A stretch of DNA of 64,000 bases, from NCBI RefSeq assembly GCF_024436065.1, contig NZ_JANFNS010000004.1, positions 1 through 64,000 of the forward strand. The letters are read 5' to 3'. The notes under the pieces were generated by a model. That model was not told the DNA's origin and ran no database searches. It saw nothing but the letters and a program-made list of their open reading frames with translations. Positions within the stretch are counted from its first letter, which is position 1. Every line of letters starts with the position of its first letter. The stretch comes from Saccharibacillus sp. JS10. GTDB taxonomy: Bacteria > Bacillota > Bacilli > Paenibacillales > Paenibacillaceae. Shown piece by piece: positions 10,968-21,556 of this stretch. The position numbers and the translations under genes are program-made.

Positions 10968-11831
10968 AAACTGTCACTCCTTTACAATCATACGATGTGG
11001 CTTGAGCCTTCGCTTCCGCCAATAGTTTTCGGAATTACAGGTTATCTTCGGACTACTTCTTCGATGGCACTTCTCGCTTCCGCCGCCGCGCCCACTCAGG
11101 CCGGAAGCCGATGAAGAAGCGGAATATGCGAAAAAGGAGCAAGAAAGAAGATAAACCGAGAAAAGTCGGGAGGGTTTATCCCCACCGTCCATAGAGATGG
11201 GAACAAAAAAAGATGGATAAATTGTACTTGTTCACAACGTTATCCACAGACTGTTGATAATATAGAAGCTAAAACCGAATATTCACATCGAAAAGTAATC
11301 TAATCATAGCAAAAGAAGCCGTTCATTTCAACGGTTGTCGCTATTTTATCCACAAAACCAAGACCTTGTGTATAAAAACTATCCACACCACTAGATATTG
11401 TTCATAACGTGTTTAAAATCGACCTGTGAATAAAAGTGACTTTTAAAATTATGCACAGTCCAAAAGGCAATACGGTGGAAAAGTAGGTTACGTAAAAACG
11501 TGCTTTCCAAGTGGGTTGTAAAAAGAGGTTTGTGGATAACTTTTTCATAATGAAAGCGAACCTCTTTTTGAAAAAGGAAAAGAAGATGAAATTTGATGGT
11601 CGTAAATAGGGTGGGGGAGCGAACTTGAAAAATCCAAAAAGTTGAATCCAAAATAAAGAGGAACAAGATACAAGGAAGATCGAGGAGCCGCAGCAATATA
11701 AGGTTTCCAGCATGCAAAAAGAGGGAGAAGAAGAAGTGAAGAGCGTTCGTGAAATTTCCCTTTCCTTATATATAGGCATTTATCGCCCCTTTTTTTCTTG
11801 AAAAAAGAGGAAGGATGACGAAGAAGTTTGC
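10968..11831. other. oriC: oriC upstream region: DnaA-box cluster
   Basis: About 860 bases without a convincing gene lie between the divergent dnaA and rpmH. DnaA boxes cluster in 11240-11540. They are TTATCCACA at 11240 and 11346, TGTGTATAA at 11367, CTATCCACA at 11379 (one mismatch), TGTGAATAA at 11425, TTATGCACA at 11449 and TGTGGATAA at 11531. Both orientations occur. This corresponds to the incA/incB half of a bipartite Bacillales origin, the other half being the dnaA-dnaN gap. The short reading frames here are AT-rich or antisense, lack ribosome-binding sites and are not called. Confidence 0.85.
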
Positions 11832-11860
11832 TTGACTTTGCTGGAAACGCGTGATTAAAT
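11832..11860 (+). promoter_or_regulatory. rpmH promoter
   Basis: A -35 TTGACT (11832-11837), a 17-base spacer and a -10 TTAAAT (11855-11860) are preceded by TGA, an extended -10 signature. It leaves a leader of about 95 bases before the rpmH start. Confidence 0.6.
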
Positions 11861-11962
11861 GATAAAAGGCATGTTCTGCGAGAAGAAGAACGAATGTGTG
11901 TAATTATATTGGTTTCGCATTTTGCAAAACCTGTACTACCCGTATAAGGAGGTGCTATAGTA

Positions 11963-12097
11963 ATGGGTCCTACTTTCAAACCAAACACCAGAAAGCGTAA
12001 AAAGGTGCACGGATTCCGTAAAAGAATGAGCACGAAAAACGGCCGCAAGGTGCTGGCTGCTCGTCGTCTCAAAGGCAGAAAAGTGCTGAGCGCGTAA
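11963..12097 (+). CDS. rpmH: Ribosomal protein bL34
   Basis: A 44-residue ribosomal protein of the large subunit, very basic, of normal length. It begins [20 protein letters not shown] and ends with the conserved [11 protein letters not shown]. The ribosome-binding site AAGGAGGTG lies upstream. It is the first plus-strand gene on the rightward side of the origin and is followed by a terminator-like hairpin before rnpA, the typical rpmH-rnpA arrangement. Confidence 0.95.
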   Translation: MGPTFKPNTRKRKKVHGFRKRMSTKNGRKVLAARRLKGRKVLSA

Positions 12098-12114
12098 GCT
12101 TGAGCACATGAGCG

Positions 12115-12143
12115 AAGACCACCTACAGGTGGTCTTTTTTTCT
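12115..12143 (+). terminator. Terminator or attenuator between rpmH and rnpA
   Basis: Arms AGACCACC (12116-12123) and GGTGGTCT (12128-12135) around a four-base loop are followed by seven T. Because rnpA starts only about 25 bases on with no clear promoter between, this hairpin probably works as a partial terminator. It would set excess L34 over RNase P protein. Confidence 0.75.
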
Positions 12144-12166
12144 TAATAAAGGGGACGCGAGCAAAG

Positions 12167-12517
12167 GTGCAAAAAAAGTTACGATTACGGAACCGTGCCG
12201 AGTTTACTCGCGTATATCGTCACGGCAAATCGTTCGCCAATCGGCAGCTGGTCTTGTATTGGTTTCACAAACGAGACGTTGAACAGTTTCGAATGGGCGT
12301 ATCGGTCAGCAAAAAGGTAGGCAATGCCGTCGTTCGGAACCGGATTCGCCGTTTAATGAAAGAAATCGTTCGGCATCATGCCGGCGAGATTGTCGATCAT
12401 ATCGATCTGGTCTTCATTATTCGAAAAGGCGCGGTCGATATGGATTATAAGGAATTGGAGAAGAGCGTGCTGCACGTCCTTCGAAAGTCTTCGTTACTCA
12501 AAAAGAAAGGGCGTTGA
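12167..12517 (+). CDS. rnpA: Ribonuclease P protein component
   Basis: The protein cofactor of RNase P, which aids the catalytic RNA in removing 5' leaders from pre-tRNA. The 116 residues are of usual size. The family signature RNR motif is visible in GNAVVRNRIRRLMKEIVRHH, and the N-terminus MQKKLRLRNRAEFTRVYRHG is typical. The start is GTG 12167, preceded by AAAGGGGACG. It is downstream of rpmH and upstream of yidC. Confidence 0.96.
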   Translation: MQKKLRLRNRAEFTRVYRHGKSFANRQLVLYWFHKRDVEQFRMGVSVSKKVGNAVVRNRIRRLMKEIVRHHAGEIVDHIDLVFIIRKGAVDMDYKELEKSVLHVLRKSSLLKKKGR

Positions 12518-12581
12518 GCAAGATCGACGCCGTTTTGTAAGTAAGCGTTCTTTTACGTTTCAAAAGAAAGGCTAATTATGG

Positions 12582-12587
12582 TATGAT
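12582..12587 (+). promoter_or_regulatory. Possible internal promoter for yidC
   Basis: TATGAT at 12582-12587 is preceded by TGG (extended -10). A weak TTCAAA (12559-12564) lies 17 bases upstream. It falls in the 154-base rnpA-yidC gap. The element is modest and is proposed only because the gap is long for an operon. Confidence 0.35.
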
Positions 12588-12671
12588 TTTCACAACTGCA
12601 AGCGGTTTGCCGATGCGGGAGAAGATCCTGCGGGAGTGCAGGAACATGAAGGTTAAGAGAGGGGTTATCTA

Positions 12672-13547
12672 GTGTCTCATTTGTTCAAACGCAGAGGCAA
12701 GTGGGTGATGGTTATCGCCGCTGTTCTGCTGATTGCCGTCCTTGCAGGTTGCGCGCCAGCTACGACACTGCATACAACGGAAGACTTGAAAAACAGCGGC
12801 AGCTTCTGGCAAAGCAATGTCGTGTACTGGTTCGCACTAGCACTTGATAGCTTTGCAGAATGGTTCGGGGGAGAATATGGTCTTGCCGTTCTATTGCTGG
12901 TATTGATCGTACGTACGCTGATCTTGCCACTGACAATCAAATCGGTGAAAAGTTCCAAAGCGATGCAAGCGATCCAACCGGAAATGCAAAAGCTGAGAGA
13001 ACAATTCAAAGACGATCCACAACGCATGCAGCAAGAACAAATGCGTTTGTTCCAAGAAAACAAAGTCAATCCTGCCGCAGGCTGTTTGCCTTTGATTATC
13101 CAAATGCCGATTTTTATCGCGCTGTATAACGCGATTATTTATAACAGCGATTTGGCTCAGCACTCTTTCTTATGGATGGAACTGGGTAAACCGGATATTC
13201 CATTGACGTTGTTCGCAGCGGCAACGACGTTCTTACAAACGTGGTTGATGATGCGTCAAAACCCAATGCAACAACAAGGACCGATGAAGTTCATGTTGTT
13301 CGTATACCCGATTTTGATCTTCTTCATGGGTTATCAATTCCCGTCTGCTCTGCCGCTGTACTGGGCAATGAGTAACGTGTACACCATCGTGCAAAACTTC
13401 TTCTTGTATCGCAACAACACACCGAAAGCTGCAGCAGCGGCGATCGCTCAACAAGGCGGAGCACCTACAGGTAAAAATGGCGGTGTAAGTCTTTCTAAAG
13501 GCGCAGGTCCGGTCTCGGGTCGCAAAAAGAAAAAGAAAAAACGTTAA
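12672..13547 (+). CDS. yidC: Membrane protein insertase YidC/OxaA (SpoIIIJ type)
   Basis: Inserts and folds membrane proteins, alone or with Sec. The 291-residue precursor has a lipoprotein signal with lipobox LAGC at 24-27, so it would be lipid-anchored outside. The conserved YidC core follows, with several membrane helices and the conserved segment AAGCLPLIIQMPIFIALYNA. The C-terminus is highly basic (GRKKKKKKR), suited to ribosome contact. The start is GTG 12672, after AAGAGAGGGG. It lies upstream of jag, as in B. subtilis spoIIIJ-jag. The short gap protein YidD is not found before it. Confidence 0.96.
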   Translation: MSHLFKRRGKWVMVIAAVLLIAVLAGCAPATTLHTTEDLKNSGSFWQSNVVYWFALALDSFAEWFGGEYGLAVLLLVLIVRTLILPLTIKSVKSSKAMQAIQPEMQKLREQFKDDPQRMQQEQMRLFQENKVNPAAGCLPLIIQMPIFIALYNAIIYNSDLAQHSFLWMELGKPDIPLTLFAAATTFLQTWLMMRQNPMQQQGPMKFMLFVYPILIFFMGYQFPSALPLYWAMSNVYTIVQNFFLYRNNTPKAAAAAIAQQGGAPTGKNGGVSLSKGAGPVSGRKKKKKKR

Positions 13548-13630
13548 GTATTAATGAAACAAAAGAAATGTATTGCTGAAAAACGAGCAGGTGCAAAAGA
13601 CGAAGCGTAACATGAGGGGGCGCGGATTCG

Positions 13631-14470
13631 ATGACGAGCAAAGTGACGGCTGTAGGCAAAACGGTAGATGAAGCGGTCTCGTTAGGGCTTAATGAGCTTG
13701 GCGTAAGCAGAGATCAGGTTGAAGTGAATGTACTGGAGCATCCGTCCAAAAAGTTCCTCGGTCTATTCGGCGGTCGTAAAGCGAAAGTCGAATTGACGCT
13801 TATTCGTTCTCATCACGAAGCGTCGCCGAAACTTTTGGCGGAAGAAGTCGCAAGCGATCAATCCACGCGGCTTCAAAGCCCCAATCTTGCTACGCCGAAA
13901 CCGATGAATGTTTCTTCTTCGGTCGATCCCAAGTCGGCTCCGCGTAGAGAACAAGAAAATTCGGCGATCCGTTCTTTGCAAGAGCATTCGGCGCAGTCTG
14001 AAGAGTCGCTGGGCACAAGCCCAATGGAACGTTATCACGAAGCGGCTGACTTTATTCGCGATGTTGCCGAAACGATGGGGCTTCATGTTGAAGTTGATGT
14101 TCGTAAAACTCGTGAAGGCGGTCTGCTCGATATCTCCGGGCCTGAACTTGGGATGTTGATCGGACGTCGGGGTCAGACTTTAGACGCTCTTCAATTATTG
14201 GCGAGTGTGGTTGCCAATAAAGATTCGGATAAATTTGTCCGTCTGACATTGGATGCCGAGAACTTCCGTCGTCGCCGTGCGAAAACGTTAGAAGATCTCG
14301 CAGATCGATTAGCGGAGCGAGTTGTTCGTAGTCGCAAAGAAGTCGTGCTGGAGCCGATGCCGCCGCAAGAACGCAAAGTCATCCATGCTCGATTGCAAAA
14401 TCATCCCGGGGTAAATACGGGAAGTCGCGGCGAAGAACCGAACCGCCGCGTGGTGATTACGCTCAAATAA
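13631..14470 (+). CDS. jag: RNA-binding protein Jag/KhpB (EloR)
   Basis: A cytoplasmic RNA-binding regulator, linked in other Firmicutes to cell elongation and division. The 279 residues show three parts. The Jag N-terminal domain (about 1-55) contains the KKFLGLFGGRKAKVE motif. A polar, low-complexity linker (about 60-125) follows. Then come a KH-type domain with GRRGQTLDALQLL and a C-terminal R3H domain ending in RRVVITLK. It lies downstream of yidC, the conserved pairing. A GAGGGGGCG site precedes the start. Confidence 0.93.
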   Translation: MTSKVTAVGKTVDEAVSLGLNELGVSRDQVEVNVLEHPSKKFLGLFGGRKAKVELTLIRSHHEASPKLLAEEVASDQSTRLQSPNLATPKPMNVSSSVDPKSAPRREQENSAIRSLQEHSAQSEESLGTSPMERYHEAADFIRDVAETMGLHVEVDVRKTREGGLLDISGPELGMLIGRRGQTLDALQLLASVVANKDSDKFVRLTLDAENFRRRRAKTLEDLADRLAERVVRSRKEVVLEPMPPQERKVIHARLQNHPGVNTGSRGEEPNRRVVITLK

Positions 14471-14501
14471 GCGCCTACTCCAAAGTAAGCATTCAGGCGA
14501 G

Positions 14502-14531
14502 CGCCCTCTTTGCCCTCAGGCGAAGAGGGCG
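14502..14531 (+). terminator. Hairpin downstream of jag
   Basis: CGCCCTCTT (14502-14510) pairs with AAGAGGGCG (14523-14531), extended by GCC/GGC around the loop CTCA. It is strong but not followed by a T run, so it may be a weak terminator or an mRNA-stabilising structure before mnmE. Confidence 0.5.
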
Positions 14532-14684
14532 TCTGCTGTTTGATGAAGAATGAGATCTTCTGTATTTATGACTTTGAAATCGAAAGAAACGGGGAACCGA
14601 AGCTTGCGCAGCGAGTGGTGTAGCCTCCCGTTTTTTCTTGCATATAAGACCGAACCATTGTTAACAAGAAAGAGAGGGATACCG

Positions 14685-16061
14685 ATGATTAGCGATACGA
14701 TTGCAGCCATTTCGACAGCGGTCGGCGAAGGCGGTATAGCAGTGATCCGAGTGAGCGGCCCTGAAGCCGTGAGCGAAGTCAGTTCATTGTTTCGCAGCGC
14801 CCAACCGCTAACAGAAGCTGCAACGCATACGGTTCATTATGGGTTTATTATCGATCCAGAAACCAAAGAAAAGATGGAAGAAGTATTGGTGACGCTGATG
14901 CGGGCGCCCAAGTCATTTACGACCGAAGACGTGGTTGAGATCAGCGCACACGGCGGCGTGGTATCGGTACGTCGCATTATGGAGCTGCTGCTCAAACAAC
15001 GTATCCGCTTAGCCGAACCCGGTGAATTCACGAAACGAGCTTTTTTGAACGGACGTATCGATTTGTCGCAAGCCGAAGGCGTTATCGATCTGATTCGTTC
15101 GAAGTCGGACAAAGCTTTTTCGGTCGCGTTCAAGCAAGTCGAAGGGGATCTATCGCGCCGTATTCAAGAATTGCGGCAGACTTTGATCGAAACTTTAGCC
15201 CATATCGAAGTCAATATCGATTATCCTGAGCATGACGTGGAATCGATGACTTCCCTTTTTATTCAAGAAAAATGCGGCTCTGTGCTAACCGAAATTGACC
15301 GACTGCTCAAAACAGCGAGCCAAGGCAAAATTTTGCGTGAAGGTATTACGACCGCGATCGTCGGTCGCCCTAATGTCGGGAAGTCTTCGCTCCTCAATGC
15401 ATTGTCCAGACAAAACCGGGCGATCGTCACCGATATTCCGGGTACAACGCGCGACGTCATCGAAGAGTTTATTACGATTAATAATATTCCGTTGAAATTA
15501 CTCGATACCGCAGGGATTCGTGAAACGCTGGACGTCGTTGAAAAAATCGGCGTTGAACGTTCCCGCACTGCTTTGAACGAAGCCGACCTGATCTTGCTTG
15601 TGCTCAATAATGGCGACGAGTTAAATGAAGAAGAACAACAATTGATGGAACAAATCAGCGGTCGTCAATCGATCGTCATTTTAAATAAAATGGATCTGCC
15701 GCAAAAAGTCGAAACCGAAAAAGTAAAACAGTTCTACAAAGAAGAGCTGATTGTGCCGATGACGGTAAAAGAAGGCGAAGGCGTAGATCGACTGGAAGAA
15801 GCGATTTCTTCTTTGTTCTTCGAAGGTAAGCTTGAAAGCGCGGATTTGACTTATGTCTCGAATGTACGTCATATCGCGCTGTTACATCAGACGAAACGTT
15901 CGTTGATCGATGCGATCGAAGCTGCCGAAATCTTCGTTCCGATCGATATGATTCAGATTGATGTGCGGATGGCTTGGGAGCAACTGGGCGAAATCATCGG
16001 CGATACGGCTCAAGATTCATTGATCGATCAGATCTTTTCTCAATTTTGTCTCGGCAAATAA
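14685..16061 (+). CDS. mnmE: tRNA uridine-5-carboxymethylaminomethyl modification GTPase MnmE
   Basis: With MnmG forms the complex that modifies the wobble uridine of certain tRNAs. I place the start at ATG 14685 ([20 protein letters not shown]), preceded by AAAGAGAGGG, giving 458 residues. The open frame extends further upstream, but that part has no family similarity. The N-terminal tetrahydrofolate-binding domain is followed by a G domain inserted in the helical domain, with P-loop GRPNVGKSS, switch element DTAG and NKMD. The protein ends with the catalytic C-terminal CLGK motif. It is directly upstream of mnmG. Confidence 0.96.
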   Translation: MISDTIAAISTAVGEGGIAVIRVSGPEAVSEVSSLFRSAQPLTEAATHTVHYGFIIDPETKEKMEEVLVTLMRAPKSFTTEDVVEISAHGGVVSVRRIMELLLKQRIRLAEPGEFTKRAFLNGRIDLSQAEGVIDLIRSKSDKAFSVAFKQVEGDLSRRIQELRQTLIETLAHIEVNIDYPEHDVESMTSLFIQEKCGSVLTEIDRLLKTASQGKILREGITTAIVGRPNVGKSSLLNALSRQNRAIVTDIPGTTRDVIEEFITINNIPLKLLDTAGIRETLDVVEKIGVERSRTALNEADLILLVLNNGDELNEEEQQLMEQISGRQSIVILNKMDLPQKVETEKVKQFYKEELIVPMTVKEGEGVDRLEEAISSLFFEGKLESADLTYVSNVRHIALLHQTKRSLIDAIEAAEIFVPIDMIQIDVRMAWEQLGEIIGDTAQDSLIDQIFSQFCLGK

Positions 16062-16105
16062 GCAAATCTATTGGATCTTACGTTATCTAATTAGGAGGAT
16101 CACTC

Positions 16106-17992
16106 ATGACATATACAGGCGGAGAATTCGACGTTATCGTCGTAGGCGCCGGGCATGCCGGTGTAGAGTCGGCGTTGGCGTCGGCTCGTATGGGCTGCAA
16201 AACTTTAATGGTCACTATCAATCTCGATATGGTCGCGTTCATGCCTTGTAATCCGTCGATCGGCGGACCTGCAAAAGGGCATGTGGTACGTGAAATCGAT
16301 GCGCTCGGCGGCGAAATGGGACGCAATATCGACAGAACTTTTATCCAAATGCGTATGCTGAATACGGGTAAAGGCCCAGCTGTCCATGCACTGCGCGCAC
16401 AAGCCGATAAATTCTCGTATCAACAAACGATGAAAGAAACGATGGAAAAAGAACCGAATCTTACGATGCGTCAAGGCATGGTCGAAGAACTGATCGTCGA
16501 AGACGGTAAATGTGTAGGCGTCTTGACGAAGACCGGTACGCGTTACTTGGCAAAATCGGTTGTCATCACGACCGGTACGTATCTGCGCGGCAAAATCATC
16601 ATGGGCGAATTGATGTACGAAAGCGGCCCGAACAATCAGCAGCCTTCGGTTCGTTTGTCCGAACATTTGCGCGAACTTGGCTTTAATCTGGTTCGATTCA
16701 AAACAGGAACGCCTCCACGCGTACACAAAGATACGATCGACTTTTCCAAAACCGAAATTCAACCGGGCGACGATAAGCCGAAGTTCTTTTCGTACGAAAC
16801 GAAAGGTTCGACGAATGAGCAGCTTCCTTGCTGGTTGACGTATACGTCGCCAGAAACGCATCAAATCATTAATGATAATCTACACCGTGCGCCGATGTTC
16901 TCCGGATTGATCGAAGGAACGGGCCCGCGTTACTGTCCGTCTATCGAGGACAAAGTGGTACGCTTCAGCGACAAATCGAAGCACCAAATCTTTTTGGAGC
17001 CGGAAGGTAAAAATACGTCGGAGTATTATGTACAAGGATTATCCACGAGTTTGCCGGAAGACGTGCAATTAAGCATGCTTCGCACGATCGCGGGTATGGA
17101 AAAAGTAGAAATCATGCGTAACGGTTATGCGATTGAATACGATGCGATGGTTCCAACGCAACTTTGGCCGACGCTTGAAACGAAGCTGCTTCCAGGCCTA
17201 TTCACGGCTGGGCAAATCAACGGTACATCGGGCTACGAAGAAGCCGCAGGTCAAGGCATTATGGCAGGCATCAACGCTGCTCGCAAAGCCCAAGGTAAAG
17301 AAGGCGTTGTACTGGATCGCTCGCAAGGTTACATCGGCGTGCTGATTGACGATCTCGTAACCAAAGGAACGAACGAACCTTACCGCCTGCTAACTTCGCG
17401 CGCCGAGTATCGTCTGCTTCTTCGTCATGATAACGCGGATCTGCGCCTTACGCCGATCGGTCATGAAATCGGCTTGATTCCGGACGAGCGCTATGCCGCT
17501 TTTGAAAGTAAAAAAGCGAAAGTCGAAGCCGAAGTAAAACGTCTGGGCAAAGCGAAAGTACACCCGGATCAAGTGAACCCAACATTGGAACGTCTGGATT
17601 CAGCTAAGATTCATAACGGTTCCGATCTGCTTACTTTATTGCGTCGCCCAGAAGTATCGTATACCGATATTCAAGATATTATCCCGACCGATATTGAGCT
17701 GGATGAAGAAATGAAAGAACAAGTCGAAATCCAAGTGAAATATGCCGGATATATCGAGAAGCAATTGGCGCATGTCGAAAAGTTGAAAAAGATGGAACAG
17801 AAAAAAATTCCTGAAGGCCTGATCTATGACGAAGTACGCGGTCTTGCGATGGAAGCCAAACAAAAGCTAGCGGCGATTCGACCGTTGTCGATCGGACAAG
17901 CTTCACGTATCTCGGGGGTAACACCTGCCGATATTTCGATTCTGCTCGTTTACCTGGAACAGTACCACCGGGTAGCGGCTGCGCGGGGGTAA
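16106..17992 (+). CDS. mnmG: tRNA uridine-5-carboxymethylaminomethyl modification enzyme MnmG
   Basis: The FAD-dependent partner of MnmE in wobble-uridine modification. The 628 residues are full length. The N-terminal dinucleotide-binding motif [10 protein letters not shown] and the conserved [14 protein letters not shown] are present. The C-terminal helical domain ends in the GITPADI-like element [17 protein letters not shown]. Start ATG 16106 follows TTAGGAGGATC. rsmG begins two bases beyond the stop codon, so the two genes are cotranscribed. Confidence 0.97.
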   Translation: MTYTGGEFDVIVVGAGHAGVESALASARMGCKTLMVTINLDMVAFMPCNPSIGGPAKGHVVREIDALGGEMGRNIDRTFIQMRMLNTGKGPAVHALRAQADKFSYQQTMKETMEKEPNLTMRQGMVEELIVEDGKCVGVLTKTGTRYLAKSVVITTGTYLRGKIIMGELMYESGPNNQQPSVRLSEHLRELGFNLVRFKTGTPPRVHKDTIDFSKTEIQPGDDKPKFFSYETKGSTNEQLPCWLTYTSPETHQIINDNLHRAPMFSGLIEGTGPRYCPSIEDKVVRFSDKSKHQIFLEPEGKNTSEYYVQGLSTSLPEDVQLSMLRTIAGMEKVEIMRNGYAIEYDAMVPTQLWPTLETKLLPGLFTAGQINGTSGYEEAAGQGIMAGINAARKAQGKEGVVLDRSQGYIGVLIDDLVTKGTNEPYRLLTSRAEYRLLLRHDNADLRLTPIGHEIGLIPDERYAAFESKKAKVEAEVKRLGKAKVHPDQVNPTLERLDSAKIHNGSDLLTLLRRPEVSYTDIQDIIPTDIELDEEMKEQVEIQVKYAGYIEKQLAHVEKLKKMEQKKIPEGLIYDEVRGLAMEAKQKLAAIRPLSIGQASRISGVTPADISILLVYLEQYHRVAAARG

Positions 17993-17994
17993 GT

Positions 17995-18717
17995 ATGGAT
18001 TCTATTCAGCAACGATTTGTTCAGCGATTGAAAGAAAAAGGCATCGAAATTAATGACACTCAACTCCAGCAGTTCGAGACGTATTACGAACTGTTGGTTG
18101 AGTGGAATGAAAAAATGAATTTGACCGGGATCACAGAGCGCGAGCAAGTGTATGAAAAGCATTTTTACGATTCCGTCACATTGGCTTTTTTCGTCGATAT
18201 GAAACGGGTCGAAAATCTCGCAGATATCGGTTCGGGCGCTGGGTTCCCCGGTGTTCCGCTCAAAATCGTATTCCCGCATTTGAAGCTTTGCATTATCGAT
18301 TCCCTGAATAAACGGATCACGTTCCTTAAAGCTGTTTCTGAAGGTCTTGGTTTGAAAAACGCAGAGTTTTTGCATGGTAGAGCCGAAGAATGGGGACATA
18401 AGCGCGGATACCGCGATTCTTTCGATCTGGTAACCGCGCGCGCTGTTGCTCGCCTTGCCGTATTGAACGAGTTTTGTCTGCCTTTCGTAAAGCCTGGTGG
18501 TGTTTTCGCCGCTATGAAAGGTACCGATCCTACAGAAGAAATCACGGATTCAGCGAAAAGCTTGCGTGAACTTCGCGGAGAGATTACCGATGTAGATGCG
18601 TTCCGCTTGCCTTTCGACGATTCGGAGCGCCATATTATTCGTATTCTCAAAACCGCGTTCACGCCTTTCAAGTATCCGCGTACACCGGGATTGCCTTTGA
18701 AAAAACCGTTGGTTTAA
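17995..18717 (+). CDS. rsmG: 16S rRNA (guanine-N7) methyltransferase RsmG
   Basis: Methylates the N7 of a guanosine in the 530 loop of 16S rRNA. Loss of it gives low-level streptomycin resistance in other bacteria. The 240 residues are the usual size. The S-adenosylmethionine-binding motif ADIGSGAGFPGVPLK and the VTARAVARLAVL segment are conserved. It is immediately downstream of mnmG (gidA-gidB order) and is followed by a parS site and a terminator. Confidence 0.97.
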   Translation: MDSIQQRFVQRLKEKGIEINDTQLQQFETYYELLVEWNEKMNLTGITEREQVYEKHFYDSVTLAFFVDMKRVENLADIGSGAGFPGVPLKIVFPHLKLCIIDSLNKRITFLKAVSEGLGLKNAEFLHGRAEEWGHKRGYRDSFDLVTARAVARLAVLNEFCLPFVKPGGVFAAMKGTDPTEEITDSAKSLRELRGEITDVDAFRLPFDDSERHIIRILKTAFTPFKYPRTPGLPLKKPLV

Positions 18718-18723
18718 TCATTC

Positions 18724-18739
18724 TGTTTCACGTGAAACA
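18724..18739. promoter_or_regulatory. parS: parS centromere site (perfect)
   Basis: The 16-bp palindrome TGTTTCACGTGAAACA matches the ParB-binding parS consensus of Firmicutes (TGTTYCACGTGRAACA). It sits seven bases after rsmG and about 1.2 kb before parA, where parS sites are expected near oriC. Confidence 0.93.
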
Positions 18740-18768
18740 GCTACAGGTATAACTGAATCTCGAAAAAT

Positions 18769-18819
18769 AAGGTCATCTGAAGCTTCGCTTAACCGCGATT
18801 TTTTAGATGATCTTTTTTT
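18769..18819 (+). terminator. Terminator after rsmG
   Basis: AAGGTCATCT (18769-18778) pairs with AGATGATCTT (18805-18814) across a 26-base loop and is followed by a T run. It closes the mnmE-mnmG-rsmG unit. From here to noc (19072) I see no further gene. One open frame at 18906-19163 is discarded because it overlaps noc in another frame. Confidence 0.65.
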
Positions 18820-19071
18820 CGTTTATCGAATATGTTCGAAGCGATTTCAGGATAGGATTCAGCTACAAAAAGTGATAAACTGAAAGTGTCTGTTCGTAGG
18901 TTTTTTTGAATGAAATGGATATCGAAAAGAAGTATTGCCGCATCATGCGGGGGGAACGCAGCGGCTTCGGGATGGTCGTGAACCGATCAATGATGCAAAA
19001 TCGGGAGTTGAAATTTCTTGAGAAGGACGATGCAAAAGGTCGCCTTCCCGGAATAGGTGGTCATGTTCGGA

Positions 19072-19890
19072 ATGAAAGAACAATTTTCCAAGTTATTCGG
19101 GTTGACAGAACGTTCGATCGGAGACGAAATCAAGCAAGTTCCAATCGACGATATTGTGAGTAGCCCTTATCAGCCGCGCACGATCTTTGATGAAGAAAAG
19201 ATCGAAGAGTTGTGTCAAACGATACGCACGCATGGCATTATTCAACCGATCGTGGTTCGGATGCGAGACGGTAAGCATGAGATTATTGCAGGCGAACGCC
19301 GCTGGCGCGCGGTGCGAAAATTAGGGCTGCCTACGATTCCCGCAATTGTGCGTGAATTTAACGATTCGCAGACCGCTTCGATTGCGCTGATCGAAAATTT
19401 ACAGCGCGAAGGGCTGACGGCGATCGAAGAAGCGGTTGCTTACGAGAAGTTGCTGGAGCTGCATCAGTTGACGCAAGAAAGTCTGGCGCAGCGTTTGGGC
19501 AAAAGCCAATCGACGATTGCGAATAAGCTTCGGCTTCTGCAATTGCCGGAAGGCGTCAAAGAAGCGTTGATCCAACGGAAAATCACAGAGCGTCATGCTC
19601 GCGCTTTGCTGTCTTTGAGTAATGAAGAGCGACAACTGAAAGTGCTGCAAGAAATCATCGACAAAGAATTGAATGTGAAGCAGACGGAAGCCAGAGTTGC
19701 TTTTTACAAACAAGTGAAGTCTACCCCTAAGTCCAAAAAAGTCTCGTATACCAAAGATGTTCGTCTCGCACTCAACACGATTCGTCAGTCGATCGATATG
19801 GTATCCGGATCAGGTATGGATATTCAGACGACGGAAGCGGATCAAGGAGACCATTACGAGATCGTGATTCGAATTCCGAAGAAGTCATAG
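19072..19890 (+). CDS. noc: Nucleoid occlusion protein Noc
   Basis: A ParB-family CTP-binding protein that keeps the division septum away from the nucleoid. The ParB/Sulfiredoxin fold is visible with [21 protein letters not shown] and the [20 protein letters not shown] segment. A helix-turn-helix with [16 protein letters not shown] follows, and the C-terminus is shorter and less basic than in ParB. The likely start is ATG 19072 ([15 protein letters not shown]), 11 bases after AGGTGG. In-frame ATG 19063 and GTG 19057 have worse spacing. It lies between rsmG and parA, as in B. subtilis. Confidence 0.93.
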   Translation: MKEQFSKLFGLTERSIGDEIKQVPIDDIVSSPYQPRTIFDEEKIEELCQTIRTHGIIQPIVVRMRDGKHEIIAGERRWRAVRKLGLPTIPAIVREFNDSQTASIALIENLQREGLTAIEEAVAYEKLLELHQLTQESLAQRLGKSQSTIANKLRLLQLPEGVKEALIQRKITERHARALLSLSNEERQLKVLQEIIDKELNVKQTEARVAFYKQVKSTPKSKKVSYTKDVRLALNTIRQSIDMVSGSGMDIQTTEADQGDHYEIVIRIPKKS

Positions 19891-19924
19891 CGGAATCATC
19901 AAAAGCCAACCGAGGTGAATCCGA

Positions 19925-20678
<754 letters not shown>

Positions 20679-20686
<8 letters not shown>

Positions 20687-21533
20687 GAAGTTAGGTAAAG
20701 GCTTGGGAAAAGGGCTAGATGCTTTGATTCCTTCTTTGTCGGTCAGTGAGAGCGACCAGATCGTCGAGGTTCCGCTGAACCGGCTTCGCGCCAATCCGTA
20801 TCAACCCAGACATACTTTTGATGAAGAAGCATTGCGAGAACTTGCAGAATCGATTCGGCAGCATGGCGTGATTCAGCCGATCATCGTGCGTAGTGTATTA
20901 AAAGGTTATGAAATTATTGCCGGTGAACGGCGGACTAGAGCTTCGGCTTTGGCAGGGCGCACAGAGATTCCCGCTGTTGTCCGTGAATTTACCGATCAGC
21001 AAGTGATGGAGATTGCGTTGATCGAAAATGTGCAGCGTGAAAACTTGAATGCGATGGAGATCGCAGTCGCTTATCAATCGCTGATGGACGAGTTCAAAAT
21101 GACGCAGGAAGACCTTTCGGTCAAAGTCGGAAAATCGCGTTCGCATATCGCTAACTTTTTACGTTTACTTACGCTTCCGGAAGAAGTGAAAGACTGTGTT
21201 TCACGTGGAACGCTGTCGATGGGTCATGCCAAAGCTATCGTAGGGCTTAAGCAGCCGGCGCTCCAAATCCAATTAGCCGAACAAGCGATTGCGCAAAAAT
21301 GGAGTGTTCGCGAGTTGGAAGAAGCGGTGCAAGAAGCCGGAAGCAAGTCGAAAAGCAAAACGAAAAATAAGCTTAAAAGACGTGATCCTTATATCGCAAA
21401 CGTCGAAGATTCACTTCGTGAACATTTTAAAACGACGGTCAAGATCAAACCCGGCAGTCAAGAAAAAGGCAAAATCGAGCTTAGTTATTACAATCAGCAA
21501 GACTTGCAGCGGTTATTGGACTTGCTTCAATAA
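20679..21533 (+). CDS. parB: Chromosome partition protein ParB/Spo0J
   Basis: A parS-binding CTPase clamp that recruits condensin. The 284 residues begin with the LGKGLGKGLDALIPS motif that stimulates ParA. They continue with the CTP-binding box GERRTRASALAGRTEIPAVV and the helix-turn-helix VGKSRSHIANFLRLL, and end in a basic linker plus dimerisation domain. The start is GTG 20679, inside the end of parA. A second, slightly degenerate parS site lies inside this gene. Confidence 0.96.
21198..21213. promoter_or_regulatory. parS: parS-like site inside parB
   Basis: TGTTTCACGTGGAACG differs from the degenerate parS consensus only at the last base. B. subtilis also has a parS site within spo0J (parS359), which supports function. 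Overlap with coding sequence could explain the mismatch. Confidence 0.75.
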
Positions 21534-21556
21534 TCGGATCGGAAGGAGCCAAGAAA

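Noticed and set aside
11391-12072. Short minus-strand frames in the DnaA-box region
   Set aside because: They overlap each other and rpmH, consist of AT-rich noise, and lack ribosome-binding sites. The region is better explained as oriC.
14550-14684. An N-terminal extension of MnmE by 45 codons
   Set aside because: The extension has no similarity to the family. The internal ATG 14685 has a good ribosome-binding site and gives the standard MnmE length.
18906-19163. An 85-codon frame upstream of noc
   Set aside because: It runs into noc in a different frame, lacks a convincing ribosome-binding site, and its product matches nothing I recognise.
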